Source: Actinocorallia herbida
Lineage (GTDB): Bacteria; Actinomycetota; Actinomycetes; Streptosporangiales; Streptosporangiaceae
DNA: 64,000 nucleotides
Assembly (NCBI RefSeq): GCF_003751225.1
Contig: NZ_RJKE01000001.1
Span: 8,742,001-8,806,000 of the forward strand
Direction: 5' to 3'
The position numbers and the translations under genes were made by a program. Shown in pieces: positions 1 through 10,705 of the stretch. The notes under the pieces were generated by a model. That model was not told where the DNA came from. It was given only the letters and a program-made list of their open reading frames with translations, and ran no database searches. Each line of letters begins with the position of its first letter. The stretch's first letter is position 1.

Positions 1-161
1 GAGGCCGCGTCCAGGGTCACCATGACCTCTACGCCGTCATAACCCAGCCAGGAGGCCGTCTCGAACGCGCTCGGCACCTTCTCCGGGTACACCGAGGCCG
101 TCGAAAGAGTGATCGGGGCGTCCGGCACCCTGATCAACTTGGCTATGTCGTTACGGGACAA
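1..161 (-). CDS. sugar phosphate isomerase/epimerase, N-terminal part (runs off the window)
   Basis: Reading the minus strand from a TTG at 161 gives 53 residues open to the window edge. They include [18 protein letters not shown] and then [11 protein letters not shown], which match the first beta strand and helix of actinobacterial AP-endonuclease-2-type TIM-barrel sugar phosphate isomerases/epimerases. The TTG start is chosen because AGGGAGG lies seven bases upstream; a GTG at 128 is the alternative. The substrate cannot be told from this fragment. The gene is divergent from the methyltransferase that follows. Family membership is recognised from memory of related proteins and only the first fifth or so is visible. 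Confidence 0.7.
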   Translation of the reverse strand, partial: MSRNDIAKLIRVPDAPITLSTASVYPEKVPSAFETASWLGYDGVEVMVTLDAA

Positions 162-279
162 GGCTGCGCCTCCCTGGCCGTTCCTAGCAGTGAAAGCCTA
201 TGCGCTTTCTCGGGCGGACGTGCGCAGCGGTGGCGCGAAGCACAAGGTCCCGGCCGCCGCGGTTACCCTCGGTGGCGTG

Positions 280-975
280 ATGGAGATCGCCGCGGGCGCC
301 GTCCCGAGCCCGAACATCTGGAACACGCCGCAGATCTACGAGATCGAGAACCGGGCCGTCGACCCCGACGGGCTGCTGGCCGAGGCGATGTGGCGGATCC
401 GCCCCTGGGACGGGGCGACGGTCCTGGACCTGGGCTGCGGAACGGGCTTCCACCTGCCCTTCTTCGCCGAACGGGCGGGCCGGGTCGTCGGTGTCGAACC
501 GCATTCCGGCCTGGTCTCCGGGGCGCGGCGGCGCGTCGAGGGGCTCGGCAACGTGACCGTGCGGCAGGGCTCGGCCCAGGCGATCCCGCTGCCCGACGCG
601 TCGGTGGACGTCGTGCACGCTCGGTGGGCCTACTTCTTCGGGCCCGGCTGCGAACCCGGCCTCCGCGAGCTGAACCGGGTCGTGCGCCGCGGCGGCACCG
701 CCATGGTGATCGACAACGACGCCACCCGCTCGACCTTCGGCGGCTGGTTCCGGCAGTGGCTCCCGGCCTACGACCCCGAGGCCGTCGAACGGTTCTGGGC
801 GCGCCAGGGGTTCACCCGGGAGCCCGTGCTCATCCGCTGGTCGTTCGGCTCGCGCGCCGATCTCGCGGCGGTCTTGGGCATCGAGTTCCCTGCGGAGCTC
901 GCCGCGCGTTTCCTGGAGGAGGCGCCCGGCCTCGAGGTGGACTACGCGGTCAACGTCTGGCACCGGGGGTACTGA
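280..975 (+). CDS. class I SAM-dependent methyltransferase
   Basis: A 231-residue cytoplasmic protein with the SAM-binding motif I, VLDLGCGTGFH, at about residues 48-58. The acidic strand-2 end (VVGVEPHS) and the post-motif region VDVVHARWAYFF follow, as in the Methyltransf_11 family. The substrate is unknown. The ATG at 280 is preferred over more upstream in-frame starts because those would run into the divergent isomerase gene and add sequence with no methyltransferase homology. There is no convincing ribosome binding site, so the start is uncertain (GTG at 277 is also possible). The alpha/beta hydrolase follows 55 bases downstream on the same strand. Confidence 0.8.
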   Translation: MEIAAGAVPSPNIWNTPQIYEIENRAVDPDGLLAEAMWRIRPWDGATVLDLGCGTGFHLPFFAERAGRVVGVEPHSGLVSGARRRVEGLGNVTVRQGSAQAIPLPDASVDVVHARWAYFFGPGCEPGLRELNRVVRRGGTAMVIDNDATRSTFGGWFRQWLPAYDPEAVERFWARQGFTREPVLIRWSFGSRADLAAVLGIEFPAELAARFLEEAPGLEVDYAVNVWHRGY

Positions 976-1030
976 GCGCTTCCCATTGCTGGACAAGATG
1001 TATAACAATGCGGGAAGAGGAGGTCGATCC

Positions 1031-2068
1031 ATGAGCCGTCGCACCTTGATGTGGGCAGCCGCCGCCCTCGGCGCCGCCACCGCCGGAGCCGGCGTCGCGG
1101 GCGCCGCAGCCCAGCGGCACGCCGCCCGCCGTCTCGCCCTGCGCCCCGACCCGTACGCCGGCGAGCCGCTCGGCGGCCGCCGCGGCGCCCCGGTGCGGGT
1201 CACCGCCGACGACGGGACGGTCCTGCACGCCGAGATCGACAACCCCGACCGCGACGACGTCGCGATCGTCTTCTGCCACGGGTGGACCCTCACCGGGGAC
1301 TCCTGGCACTTCCAGCGCGAGGCCCTCCAGGACGCGGGCCGGGTCGTCGTCTGGGACCAGCGCGGCCACGGCAGGTCCGAATCGGCCGCGCACGGCACCT
1401 ATGGGCTGCCCCAGCTCGGCCACGACCTGCGCGCGGTGATCGACGCGACGGTGCCCGAGCACACCCCGGTCGTCCTCGTCGGGCACTCGATGGGCGGCAT
1501 GACGATCATGCGCTTCGCCGACGCCTACCCCGAGCTGATCGGCTCCAGGATCAAGGGCGCGGCCCTGGTCTGCACCTCCAGCGGCGGCCTCGGCGAGGTC
1601 ACCCTCGGCCTCCCCGCCGTCCTCGCCCGGGTCAGCCGCCGGGTCCTGCCCGCCGGCCTGCGCGCCGCCACCCCGCGCGTCCTGCCCTTCGAGGGCCTGC
1701 GCAAGCGCGGCCGCACCGCCTCCCTGATCGTCGAGGACCTCCTCGCCTTCGGCCCCGACGCCAGCCCCACGGCGGTCCGCTTCGCGGAGGAGATGATGGC
1801 CGCCACCCGCCTGGACGCCCTCACCGGCTTCCTCCACTCCATGCTCACCACCTCCGAGATCTCCCCCTGCACCCCCCTCGCCGACATCGAGACCCTGATC
1901 GTCGCCGCCGAGAACGACCGCCTCACCCCCGTCGAGCACAGCCTCACCATCGCCACCAAGTGCCCCAAGGCCCGCCTCGAGGTCATCCCCACCGCCGGTC
2001 ACATGGCCATGCTCGAACGCCCCACCCCCCTCTCCGACAACCTCCAGGACCTCCTCACCCGCATCTAG
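1031..2068 (+). CDS. alpha/beta hydrolase with N-terminal membrane or Tat-like segment
   Basis: A 345-residue protein. Residues 1-28 are MSRR followed by an Ala/Gly-rich hydrophobic stretch, suggesting an uncleaved anchor or signal. The hydrolase core has the oxyanion region FCHGW near residue 82, the nucleophile elbow GHSMGG (Ser153), and a C-terminal histidine in TAGHMAMLERP. These complete a Ser-His-Asp type fold; the substrate is unknown. The start is the ATG at 1031, preceded by GAAGAGGAGG with good spacing. The last 30 or so bases of the gene are repeated twice beyond the stop codon (see the repeat). Confidence 0.85.
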   Translation: MSRRTLMWAAAALGAATAGAGVAGAAAQRHAARRLALRPDPYAGEPLGGRRGAPVRVTADDGTVLHAEIDNPDRDDVAIVFCHGWTLTGDSWHFQREALQDAGRVVVWDQRGHGRSESAAHGTYGLPQLGHDLRAVIDATVPEHTPVVLVGHSMGGMTIMRFADAYPELIGSRIKGAALVCTSSGGLGEVTLGLPAVLARVSRRVLPAGLRAATPRVLPFEGLRKRGRTASLIVEDLLAFGPDASPTAVRFAEEMMAATRLDALTGFLHSMLTTSEISPCTPLADIETLIVAAENDRLTPVEHSLTIATKCPKARLEVIPTAGHMAMLERPTPLSDNLQDLLTRI

Positions 2069-2210
2069 CCCCGAGCCCCGGTCCCTCCCCCGGACCCGTT
2101 TCCGACAACCCCCAGAACCTCCTCACCCGCATCCAGCCCCGAGCCCCCGGGCCCCGCCCGGGACCCGTTTCCGGCGACCTCCAGGGCCTTCTCACCCGCA
2201 TCCAGCCCCC
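2033..2210 (+). repeat. tandem copies of the hydrolase gene 3' end
   Basis: The sequence CTCCTCACCCGCAT that encodes the final residues of the hydrolase (near 2051) recurs near 2119 and, with one change, near 2188, a period of 68-69 bases. In the second and third copies the stop TAG reads CAG. A fourth, badly decayed unit follows up to about 2270. The remaining DNA to 2393 is GC-rich with no gene seen. Confidence 0.8.
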
Positions 2211-2393
2211 GAGCCCTCCTCAGGACCCCGGCAGCCCCTCTCGGGACCCCGTTTCGGGACGCCCGGCTTCTGGCGCCCTCCTGGGCTCCTCGGGGCCCGG
2301 AGGCCCGGCCGAGGCCGACGGACCCTCCCGACCCTGCGGACGCCCGCCGGCGCTCCCGCCCCGAACGCAGGTCGGGGCAAGGGGAGCGCCGAG

Positions 2394-3464
2394 CTACACG
2401 TAGCGTTCGAGGATGCTGGACTCGGCGAGGCGGGAGAGGCCCTCCCGGACGGAGCGGGCGCGGGATTCGCCCACACCGTCGACGGCCTGGAGGTCGTCGG
2501 TGGTGGCGGCGAGGAGCTTCTGGAGGCCGCCGAAGTGCTCGACGAGGCGTTCGACGACGGTGTTGGGGAGCCGGGGGACCTTGGCCAGGAGGCGGTAGCC
2601 CTTGGGGCTGACGGGCAGGTCGAGGGCGTCGGAGCCGGTGAAGTCCATGGTGCGGGCGACGTCGCCGAGGTCGATGAGGTCTGAGGCGCTGAGCGCGTCG
2701 AGGGCCTCGAGCACCTCGGTGACCGGCCGCTGGCTGGGCCGGTAGTCCCGGATGATGAGCTCGCGCTCCTCTTCGACGCCGGAGACGAGCTCGTCGAGCT
2801 GGAGGGACAGAAGCCGCCCGTCGGTGCCGAGTTCGACGACATAGCCGTCGATCTCATCGGCGATCCGGCGGACCATCTCCAGCCGCTGCACGACCGCGGT
2901 GACGTCCCGGACCGTGACGAGATCCTCGATCTCCAGGGCCGACAGGGTGCCGGAGACCTCGTCGAGCCGCAGCTTGTACCGCTCAAGGGTGGCGAGCGCC
3001 TGGTTGGCCTTGGACAGGATCGCCGCGGAGTCCTCAAGGACATAGCGTCCATCGAGGTACAGCGCGATGATCCGCATCGACTGGCTCACCGTGATGACCG
3101 GGTGGCCGGTCTGCTTGGCGACGCGCTCGGCGGTGCGGTGCCGGGTGCCGGACTCCTCGGTCGGGATGCCCGGATCCGGCACGAGGTGCACCGCGGCCCG
3201 GACGATCCTGGTGCACGAGGAGTCCACCACGATCGCGCCGTCCATCTTGGCGAGTTCACGCAGCCGGGTCGCGGAGAACTCCACGTCCAGCTCGAAACCG
3301 CCGGTGCACAGCTCCTGCACCAGCTTGTCGTAGCCGAGCACGATCAAGCCCCCGGTGTGGCCGCGCAAGATGCGCTCCAGCCCATCGCGTAGCTGTGTCC
3401 CCGGAGCCACCGCGCCAAGGGTCGTTCGGCGTCGGTCGTCGACGGTCTTCTCTGTTGCTGGCAC
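2394..3464 (-). CDS. disA: DNA integrity scanning diadenylate cyclase DisA
   Basis: A 356-residue DisA. It condenses two ATP into cyclic di-AMP while scanning DNA for branched intermediates. The N-terminal DAC domain carries the catalytic DGA (residues 75-77) and RHR (108-110) motifs. A helical linker follows, then a C-terminal helix-hairpin-helix region ([29 protein letters not shown]) that binds DNA. The start is a GTG at 3464. radA lies just upstream on the same strand, the usual actinobacterial and Bacillus arrangement, so the two are probably co-expressed. The gene looks intact. Confidence 0.97.
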   Translation of the reverse strand: MPATEKTVDDRRRTTLGAVAPGTQLRDGLERILRGHTGGLIVLGYDKLVQELCTGGFELDVEFSATRLRELAKMDGAIVVDSSCTRIVRAAVHLVPDPGIPTEESGTRHRTAERVAKQTGHPVITVSQSMRIIALYLDGRYVLEDSAAILSKANQALATLERYKLRLDEVSGTLSALEIEDLVTVRDVTAVVQRLEMVRRIADEIDGYVVELGTDGRLLSLQLDELVSGVEEERELIIRDYRPSQRPVTEVLEALDALSASDLIDLGDVARTMDFTGSDALDLPVSPKGYRLLAKVPRLPNTVVERLVEHFGGLQKLLAATTDDLQAVDGVGESRARSVREGLSRLAESSILERYV

Positions 3465-3657
3465 TGGACCCCCGCAGGTCGCCGGTCGTCAGAGGGGACG
3501 CGGCCGGACCGGAAGATCTCCACCGTTCTGCGCCCCTGGGAAGAGATTCGGGCGAAGACAGTTTACCGAGAACCCCTTCTCCGTTCGATCGGACGTGGTA
3601 GCCACCGGTATGGTTCCCTTTCTTCCTGAAATGATGGGCATCGAATTCTCATCGTGA

Positions 3658-5052
3658 TCAAGGCGCGGTGAAGGCCACTCGGGTGGCCTCGGCCAGGGTG
3701 TCGACCTCGATCACCTTCATGCCCTCGAACTCGACCGCCCCCAGCTCCCGCAGCGGACCGCGTTTGCCCAGCTCCAGCGCCCCCCGTGGCACGATCGCGC
3801 TGCGGAAGCCCAGCCGCGCGGCCTCGCTGAGCCGCCGCTGAGCCCCCGGCACCGCGCGCACCTCCCCGGCGAGGCCCACCTCGCCGACCGCGATCAGCGT
3901 CGGCGACAGCGGCTGCTCGGAGCTGGATCCGGCGACGGCGAGCGCCACCGCGAGGTCCACCGAGGTCTCGGTGAGCCGCACCCCGCCCACGGTCGAGACA
4001 TAGATGTCCTTCTCATGCATCTTCATCCGCGCCCGCTGCTGGAGCACCGCGAGGACCATCGCCACCCGGGTCGAGTCCAGCCCCGAGGTGGCCCTGCGCG
4101 GCGATGGCAGGAAGCTCTGCCCGACCAGCGCCTGCACCTCGGCCACCAGGGGCCGCCTGCCCTCCAGCGTGACGGTCACGCAGGTGCCCGGCACCGGTTC
4201 CTCGCGACGGGTGAGGAACAGCCCGCTCGGGTCGGCGAGGCCCACGATGCCGACCTCCGACAGGTCGAAGCAGCCGAGTTCGTCCGTCGGGCCGTAGCGG
4301 TTCTTCACGGCGCGGATCATCCGGAGCCTGCTGTGCCGATCGCCCTCGAAGTACAGGACGACGTCCACCAGGTGCTCCAGCAGCCGCGGCCCCGCGATCG
4401 CCCCCTCCTTGGTGACATGGCCGACGAGCACCGTGGTGATCGCGCGCTCCTTGGCGATCCGGATCAGGTTCGCCGTGACCTCCCGGATCTGGGTGACCCC
4501 GCCCGGCGCCCCGTCCGCCTCGGCCGAGCCGATCGTCTGGATGGAGTCCACGATCAGCAGCCGTGGCCGCACCGACTCCACATGGCTCAGCAGCGCGCCG
4601 AGATCGGTCTCGGCGGCGAGGTACAGCCGCTCGGTGATCGCGCCCACCCGATCGGCCCGCAGCCGCACCTGCTCGGCCGACTCCTCACCCGTCACGTACA
4701 GCACGGCCCCCTGACCCGCAGACAGCGCCGCGACCTCCAGCAGCAGCGTGGACTTGCCGATGCCCGGCTCCCCCGCCATCAGCACCACCGCGCCCGGCAC
4801 CAGCCCGCCGCCCAGCACCCGGTCCAGCTCGTCCATCCCCGTCGGCCGGGACGATGAGCTCCGCACGTCGACCTCGCCGATCGGCCGGGCCGGCGCGCTG
4901 ACCGGCCCCGCCGACACCACCCGCGGCGGGGCGGCCCCGCCCGCCTCGCCGACGGTGCCCCACGCCTGGCACTCACCGCACCGGCCGACCCACTTCGCGG
5001 TCTGCCACCCGCACTCGCCGCACCTGTACGCGGTCTTCACTGCCTTGGCCAT
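3658..5052 (-). CDS. radA: DNA repair protein RadA (Sms)
   Basis: A 464-residue RadA, a RecA-like branch-migration helicase in recombinational repair. The N-terminal zinc finger has Cys11, Cys14, Cys25 and Cys28. Walker A GEPGIGKS is at 94-101, the RadA signature KNRYG is at 250-254 (Tyr in place of the usual Phe), and a C-terminal Lon-protease-like domain follows. Length is typical. disA is the next gene in the direction of transcription, 193 bases away. That gap holds no gene. Confidence 0.97.
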   Translation of the reverse strand: MAKAVKTAYRCGECGWQTAKWVGRCGECQAWGTVGEAGGAAPPRVVSAGPVSAPARPIGEVDVRSSSSRPTGMDELDRVLGGGLVPGAVVLMAGEPGIGKSTLLLEVAALSAGQGAVLYVTGEESAEQVRLRADRVGAITERLYLAAETDLGALLSHVESVRPRLLIVDSIQTIGSAEADGAPGGVTQIREVTANLIRIAKERAITTVLVGHVTKEGAIAGPRLLEHLVDVVLYFEGDRHSRLRMIRAVKNRYGPTDELGCFDLSEVGIVGLADPSGLFLTRREEPVPGTCVTVTLEGRRPLVAEVQALVGQSFLPSPRRATSGLDSTRVAMVLAVLQQRARMKMHEKDIYVSTVGGVRLTETSVDLAVALAVAGSSSEQPLSPTLIAVGEVGLAGEVRAVPGAQRRLSEAARLGFRSAIVPRGALELGKRGPLRELGAVEFEGMKVIEVDTLAEATRVAFTAP

Positions 5053-5139
5053 GCCAAGACCTTAAGCCGATCCACCGACACTTTCCGGCGGCCCTGTGGA
5101 CAACTCCGCCGGGCCGCCAGGGCGCCCCCGGAAAGCCCC

Positions 5140-5847
5140 TCAGGACGGCGCGAGCAGCGTGAACGTCTGCTTGGGCGTCTTCACCCCGCGCGTGGTCGCC
5201 CGCACGGTGTACTCGCCGGGCGACACCTTGTCCTGCCCCGCCGCGCACCCGCTGGAGCTGCGCCTGCGGTTCCACTCGAACGTCGTCGCGTACGGGATGC
5301 CCCGGCGCAGCAGCTGGATCGACGAGCCGGCCCAGGCGGGGCAGTGCGCCGACGACCAGATCTTGTACGGCCCCGTCGTGATCCGCGTGACGAACCGCTC
5401 GGCCCCGACGTCGAACGTGCAGTCCAGCTCGCCGGTGTTGACCACGGTCAGCCGGAACGACGGCCGCTCACCGGGCCGGAACTGCGGCCTGGTCGGCGTG
5501 ATGTTGGCGACCACGCTGTTCTTGGCGCAGACGTCCCCCGGCCTGCGCGGCGCCGCCACGGTGGCGGTGACCGTCGCGGTGTAGGTGATCGTCGGCAGGA
5601 CGAGCGGGTCGGTCGCGCTCGGGCTCCCGCTCGCCGCCACCACCGGGCCCGGCTTGGCCCCGCTCGGCGACGGACTCGCCGAACCGGTGCCCGCGGCCTT
5701 GTGGACGGGGGGCTCCTCCGCCCCGCCCATACAGCTCCAGGCCACCCCTCCGACGACCAGCAGCACCGCGCCGAGCGCGAGCGCCCTGCGCCGCCAGTAC
5801 GCCTCGGCGTAACCCTCATCCTCATAACCCGGCGTGCCCGAATCCAT
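5140..5847 (-). CDS. membrane-anchored extracytoplasmic protein, unknown function
   Basis: 235 residues. A short acidic cytoplasmic N-terminus is followed by one membrane segment (about residues 22-40, ALALGAVLLVVGGVAW), a Ser/Pro/Gly-rich linker, and a C-terminal beta-rich domain (about 95-235) that looks like a bacterial Ig or CARDB-type module. Cysteines in the folded part (VCAKNS, LDCTF, AHCPAW, GCAAG) could form two disulfides. I do not recognise a named family. The gene is upstream of radA on the same strand, 87 bases away, and divergent from mutY. Confidence 0.7.
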   Translation of the reverse strand: MDSGTPGYEDEGYAEAYWRRRALALGAVLLVVGGVAWSCMGGAEEPPVHKAAGTGSASPSPSGAKPGPVVAASGSPSATDPLVLPTITYTATVTATVAAPRRPGDVCAKNSVVANITPTRPQFRPGERPSFRLTVVNTGELDCTFDVGAERFVTRITTGPYKIWSSAHCPAWAGSSIQLLRRGIPYATTFEWNRRRSSSGCAAGQDKVSPGEYTVRATTRGVKTPKQTFTLLAPS

Positions 5848-5915
5848 GCCGACAGTATGCTTTTTGGATCTTCCGGCGGACCGTGCGACACGCGCACCCC
5901 CTAAGCTGGGCGGCG

Positions 5916-6779
5916 ATGCCGACCGAATCCATACTCGCCTGGTACGCCGTCCACGCCCGCGAGCTGCCGTGGCGCGCGCCCTCCGCCTCCCCCTGGTCGA
6001 TCCTGGTGAGCGAGCTGATGCTCCAGCAGACGCCGGTCAACCGGGTCCTGCCCGTCTGGACCGTCTGGATGGCACGCTGGCCGACCGCCGCGAGCCTCGC
6101 CGCGGAACCGTCCGGCGAGGCGGTCCGCGCCTGGGGGCGGCTCGGCTACCCGCGCCGCGCCCTGCGGCTGCACGCCTGCGCCGTCGCGATCACCGAGCGG
6201 CACGGTGGCAAGGTGCCCACCGACCACGCCGAACTCCTCGCCCTCCCCGGCGTCGGCGCCTACACCGCGGCGTCCGTCGCCAGCTTCGCGTTCCGCCAGC
6301 GGCACGCCGTCCTCGACACCAACGTCCGCAGGGTCCTCGCCCGGCTGAAGTCCGGCCAGGAGCACCCGCCGAAATCCCAGACGACGGCGGAACTCCGCCT
6401 GGCCGAGTCACTCCTCCCCGAGGAGGCCGAGACCGCCGCGACCTGGGCCGTGGCCGTCATGGAGCTGGGCGCGCTGATCTGCACCGCCCGCTCCCCGCGC
6501 TGCGCCGACTGCCCGGTGATCGCCCAGTGCGCCTGGTACAAGGCGGGCAAACCTGCGTGGGACGGCCCGCCCCGCCGCGGCCAGACCTACGCCGGCACCG
6601 ACCGGCAGTGCCGCGGCCGGCTCCTCGCCGTCCTCCGAGACGCCTCCCACCCCGTCGAGAAGCCCGCCCTCGACGTCGTGTGGTCCGACGCCGTCCAACG
6701 CGAACGCGCCCTGGACGGCCTCATCGCCGACGGCCTCGTCGACCCCCTGGACGACGGCAGATACGCCCTGCCGAGTTAG
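5916..6779 (+). CDS. mutY: A/G-specific adenine DNA glycosylase
   Basis: A 287-residue MutY. It removes adenine mispaired with 8-oxoguanine or guanine. The catalytic Glu33 lies in SELMLQQTP. The helix-hairpin-helix LPGVGAYTA (about 110-118) leads to the catalytic Asp134 in VLDTNVRR. Cys189, Cys196, Cys199 and Cys205 have the C-x6-C-x2-C-x5-C spacing of the 4Fe-4S cluster. The C-terminal part (about 225-287) is short and does not resemble the NUDIX-like MutT domain of longer MutY proteins, a form common in actinobacteria. The start at 5916 is chosen because it begins at the conserved ILAWYAVHARELPWR block. Confidence 0.93.
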   Translation: MPTESILAWYAVHARELPWRAPSASPWSILVSELMLQQTPVNRVLPVWTVWMARWPTAASLAAEPSGEAVRAWGRLGYPRRALRLHACAVAITERHGGKVPTDHAELLALPGVGAYTAASVASFAFRQRHAVLDTNVRRVLARLKSGQEHPPKSQTTAELRLAESLLPEEAETAATWAVAVMELGALICTARSPRCADCPVIAQCAWYKAGKPAWDGPPRRGQTYAGTDRQCRGRLLAVLRDASHPVEKPALDVVWSDAVQRERALDGLIADGLVDPLDDGRYALPS

Positions 6780-6790
6780 CCGGGCGTGCT

Positions 6791-6976
6791 GGTCGGCCCA
6801 CCCTCCGGCCCTGGGGCTTACCATCTGGCCCGCCCTCCGGACCGGGGGGCCTGCGGGCGGGCTGTGATCGGGCTCTTACGAGCCTGGGGCCGTCCCTCCG
6901 GCCCGGGGGCCTGCGGGACGGCCCCAGGGAGCCCGATCACGTGGTTCTCCGCGCCTGGCGGCGCTCCCTGGAAACC
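6791..6976 (+). repeat. dispersed nested-palindrome element, copy A
   Basis: The core at 6864-6940 begins GTGATCGGGC and ends GCCCGATCAC, and encloses a second inverted repeat (GGCCGTCCC and GGGACGGCC). It is flanked on the left by a related hairpin (6827-6863) and on the right by CCGCGCCTGGCGGCGCTCCC. The whole arrangement recurs on the other strand at 16268-16506. No gene lies in 6780-7139. The element could form long cruciforms or RNA hairpins. Confidence 0.75.
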
Positions 6977-6988
6977 GGCGGTGTCCTA

Positions 6989-7028
6989 GGGCCCTTGTTT
7001 GGAACACCGGGCCCTTGTCGGGAACATT
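6989..7028. repeat. 20-base tandem duplication
   Basis: Two adjacent 20-base units starting GGGCCCTTGT at 6989 and 7009. They differ at a few positions (TTGGAACACC against CGGGAACATT). The site lies between the dispersed element and the clpC terminator. Confidence 0.7.
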
Positions 7029-7093
7029 GGAAGGGCTCGCGGCCCTGAGGGGTTGCGGGTCTTTCCGTCTCAAGCGGCCCCGGACAAGCCGAA

Positions 7094-7122
7094 GGGCCCG
7101 CATCCCCGAAGGGGGCGGGCCC
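7094..7122 (-). terminator. clpC terminator hairpin
   Basis: The inverted repeat GGGCCCGC...GCGGGCCC, with an inner CCCC/GGGG pairing around a GAA loop, lies about 20 bases past the clpC stop codon. Confidence 0.65.
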
Positions 7123-7139
7123 ATGGCTCAGGACGGGTC

Positions 7140-9656
<2,517 letters not shown>

Positions 9657-9767
9657 CTCGTCGCTCCCTCACACCGCCCCGCAGGAGGTCTTCAGGTGAA
9701 GGCCTTCCCAGTGCTGGGGCTGTTCATCCTCATCCAACTACCGACTGAGCGTGCCGTGTTCCCGATA

Positions 9768-9781
9768 CGCCACAGGCGAAC
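9768..9781 (-). promoter_or_regulatory. putative ClgR box 1 (clpC-proximal)
   Basis: On the minus strand the sequence reads GTTCGC-CTGTG-GCG, an exact fit to the actinobacterial ClgR pattern GTTCGC-N5-GCG as I remember it. It lies about 115 bases upstream of the clpC start codon and is part of a 22-base segment repeated almost identically at 9850-9871. Confidence 0.6.
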
Positions 9782-9856
9782 GACCTATTGGGGCTCTCCT
9801 CCCACGAGTACCCCTGGAGACGCGCAGTTTCCCGCTCCGGTCGGGACTTTCCGATA

Positions 9857-9870
9857 CGCCACAAGCGAAC
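9857..9870 (-). promoter_or_regulatory. putative ClgR box 2 (clpC-distal)
   Basis: The minus strand reads GTTCGC-TTGTG-GCG, a second fit to GTTCGC-N5-GCG about 200 bases upstream of clpC. Its GTTCGCT end is also part of the lsr2 terminator stem. Confidence 0.55.
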
Positions 9871-9907
9871 GGCCCGACTCCGCGCTGGGCGGATCGGGCC
9901 GTTCGCT
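9864..9907 (-). terminator. lsr2 terminator
   Basis: A perfect 14-base inverted repeat, AGCGAACGGCCCGA with TCGGGCCGTTCGCT, around a 16-base loop. It is 20 bases beyond the lsr2 stop codon and upstream of clpC. Confidence 0.7.
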
Positions 9908-9926
9908 CGTTCAGTGCAGCGTGCGT

Positions 9927-10262
9927 CTAGTGCGCGGCGTCGTACTGCTCCACCACCGAGGCGGGGATGCGACCCCGCTCGTTGACCTTGATGCCCTGGC
10001 CCTTGGCCCAGGCCCGGATGTCGGCGCTGCGCTCGCGGTTGGAAGCGCCACGCTTGGCCGGTCCCGCGGTGCGCCCGCGCTTGGCCGAACCGGCGCGGCG
10101 GGAGTGCTCCACGAAGGAGGAGAGAGAATCGCGCAGCTTCTTGGCGTTCTCGGCGCTCAGGTCGATCTCATAGGCCGCGCCATCGAGCGAGAACGACACC
10201 GTCTCGTCCGCCGCGCCGCCGTCGAGATCGTCGACCAGACGAACAATAGTTTCGCGTGCCAT
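9927..10262 (-). CDS. lsr2: nucleoid-associated protein Lsr2
   Basis: A 111-residue Lsr2-family xenogeneic silencer that binds AT-rich DNA in the minor groove and bridges it. The N-terminal dimerisation region begins MARETIVRLVDDLDGG. A basic linker (about 50-75) follows. The C-terminal DNA-binding domain has IRAWAKGQGIKVNERGRIP, including the RGR AT-hook-like tripeptide. The gene is monocistronic, with its own terminator and an AT-richer upstream region. Its targets may include the low-GC accessory segment at 29.9-31.3 kb; this is an inference. Confidence 0.97.
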   Translation of the reverse strand: MARETIVRLVDDLDGGAADETVSFSLDGAAYEIDLSAENAKKLRDSLSSFVEHSRRAGSAKRGRTAGPAKRGASNRERSADIRAWAKGQGIKVNERGRIPASVVEQYDAAH

Positions 10263-10367
10263 GGGGCTGGCCTTTCAGCAATCGGTAGAGCCGGGGCACA
10301 CGAGTCGGACACCGATAGGTCGCGCACCGATCGGGCGAGCCCGGCGATAGTTCATTCGGTTGACAAA

Positions 10368-10394
10368 GATATACCCGACGACTGCAGATGACAA
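10368..10394 (-). promoter_or_regulatory. possible lsr2 promoter
   Basis: On the minus strand TTGTCA and TATATC are separated by about 15 bases, in the AT-richer leader about 105-130 bases upstream of lsr2. The spacing is short for a sigma-70-type promoter. The rest of 10263-10624 holds no gene I can support. Confidence 0.3.
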
Positions 10395-10624
10395 TTCAGC
10401 GCCCGCCAGAGTTTTCGCTCCCACGATGTGACGGACCGTAATCGGCCCGGATTCCAACGGGAGATTCATGCCGAGGCCATCTCAGCCGACAAGTCGATCA
10501 TGGATTCCCACCCGAATCCAACGCAGATGCCACCTTTAACCCATCCCCGCGGCGCCCGTGCACACCCACATGAGATATACCCGGCGATAAGGGTGAGAAT
10601 TGCTTGAAGCCCCCAGGACGCAAC

Positions 10625-10659
10625 GAAGGCCGTCCGGCAGATGCGCCCGGACGGCCTTC
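10625..10659 (-). terminator. terminator of the RDD/argA unit
   Basis: A perfect 13-base stem, GAAGGCCGTCCGG with CCGGACGGCCTTC, around a 9-base loop. It is about 45 bases past the stop of the RDD gene. Confidence 0.75.
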
Positions 10660-10705
10660 ACTGTGATGAGCATCTCCCCTAAGAGGGGGGCCTTATGGCC
10701 TGACC

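Noticed and set aside
5916-6779. MutY thought to be truncated because it lacks the MutT-like C-terminal domain
   Set aside because: No remnant of the domain is visible downstream, and a short form is common in actinobacteria, so it is probably complete.
10275-10469. 64-codon minus-strand frame upstream of lsr2
   Set aside because: No ribosome binding site, no recognisable sequence, and it covers the likely lsr2 promoter.
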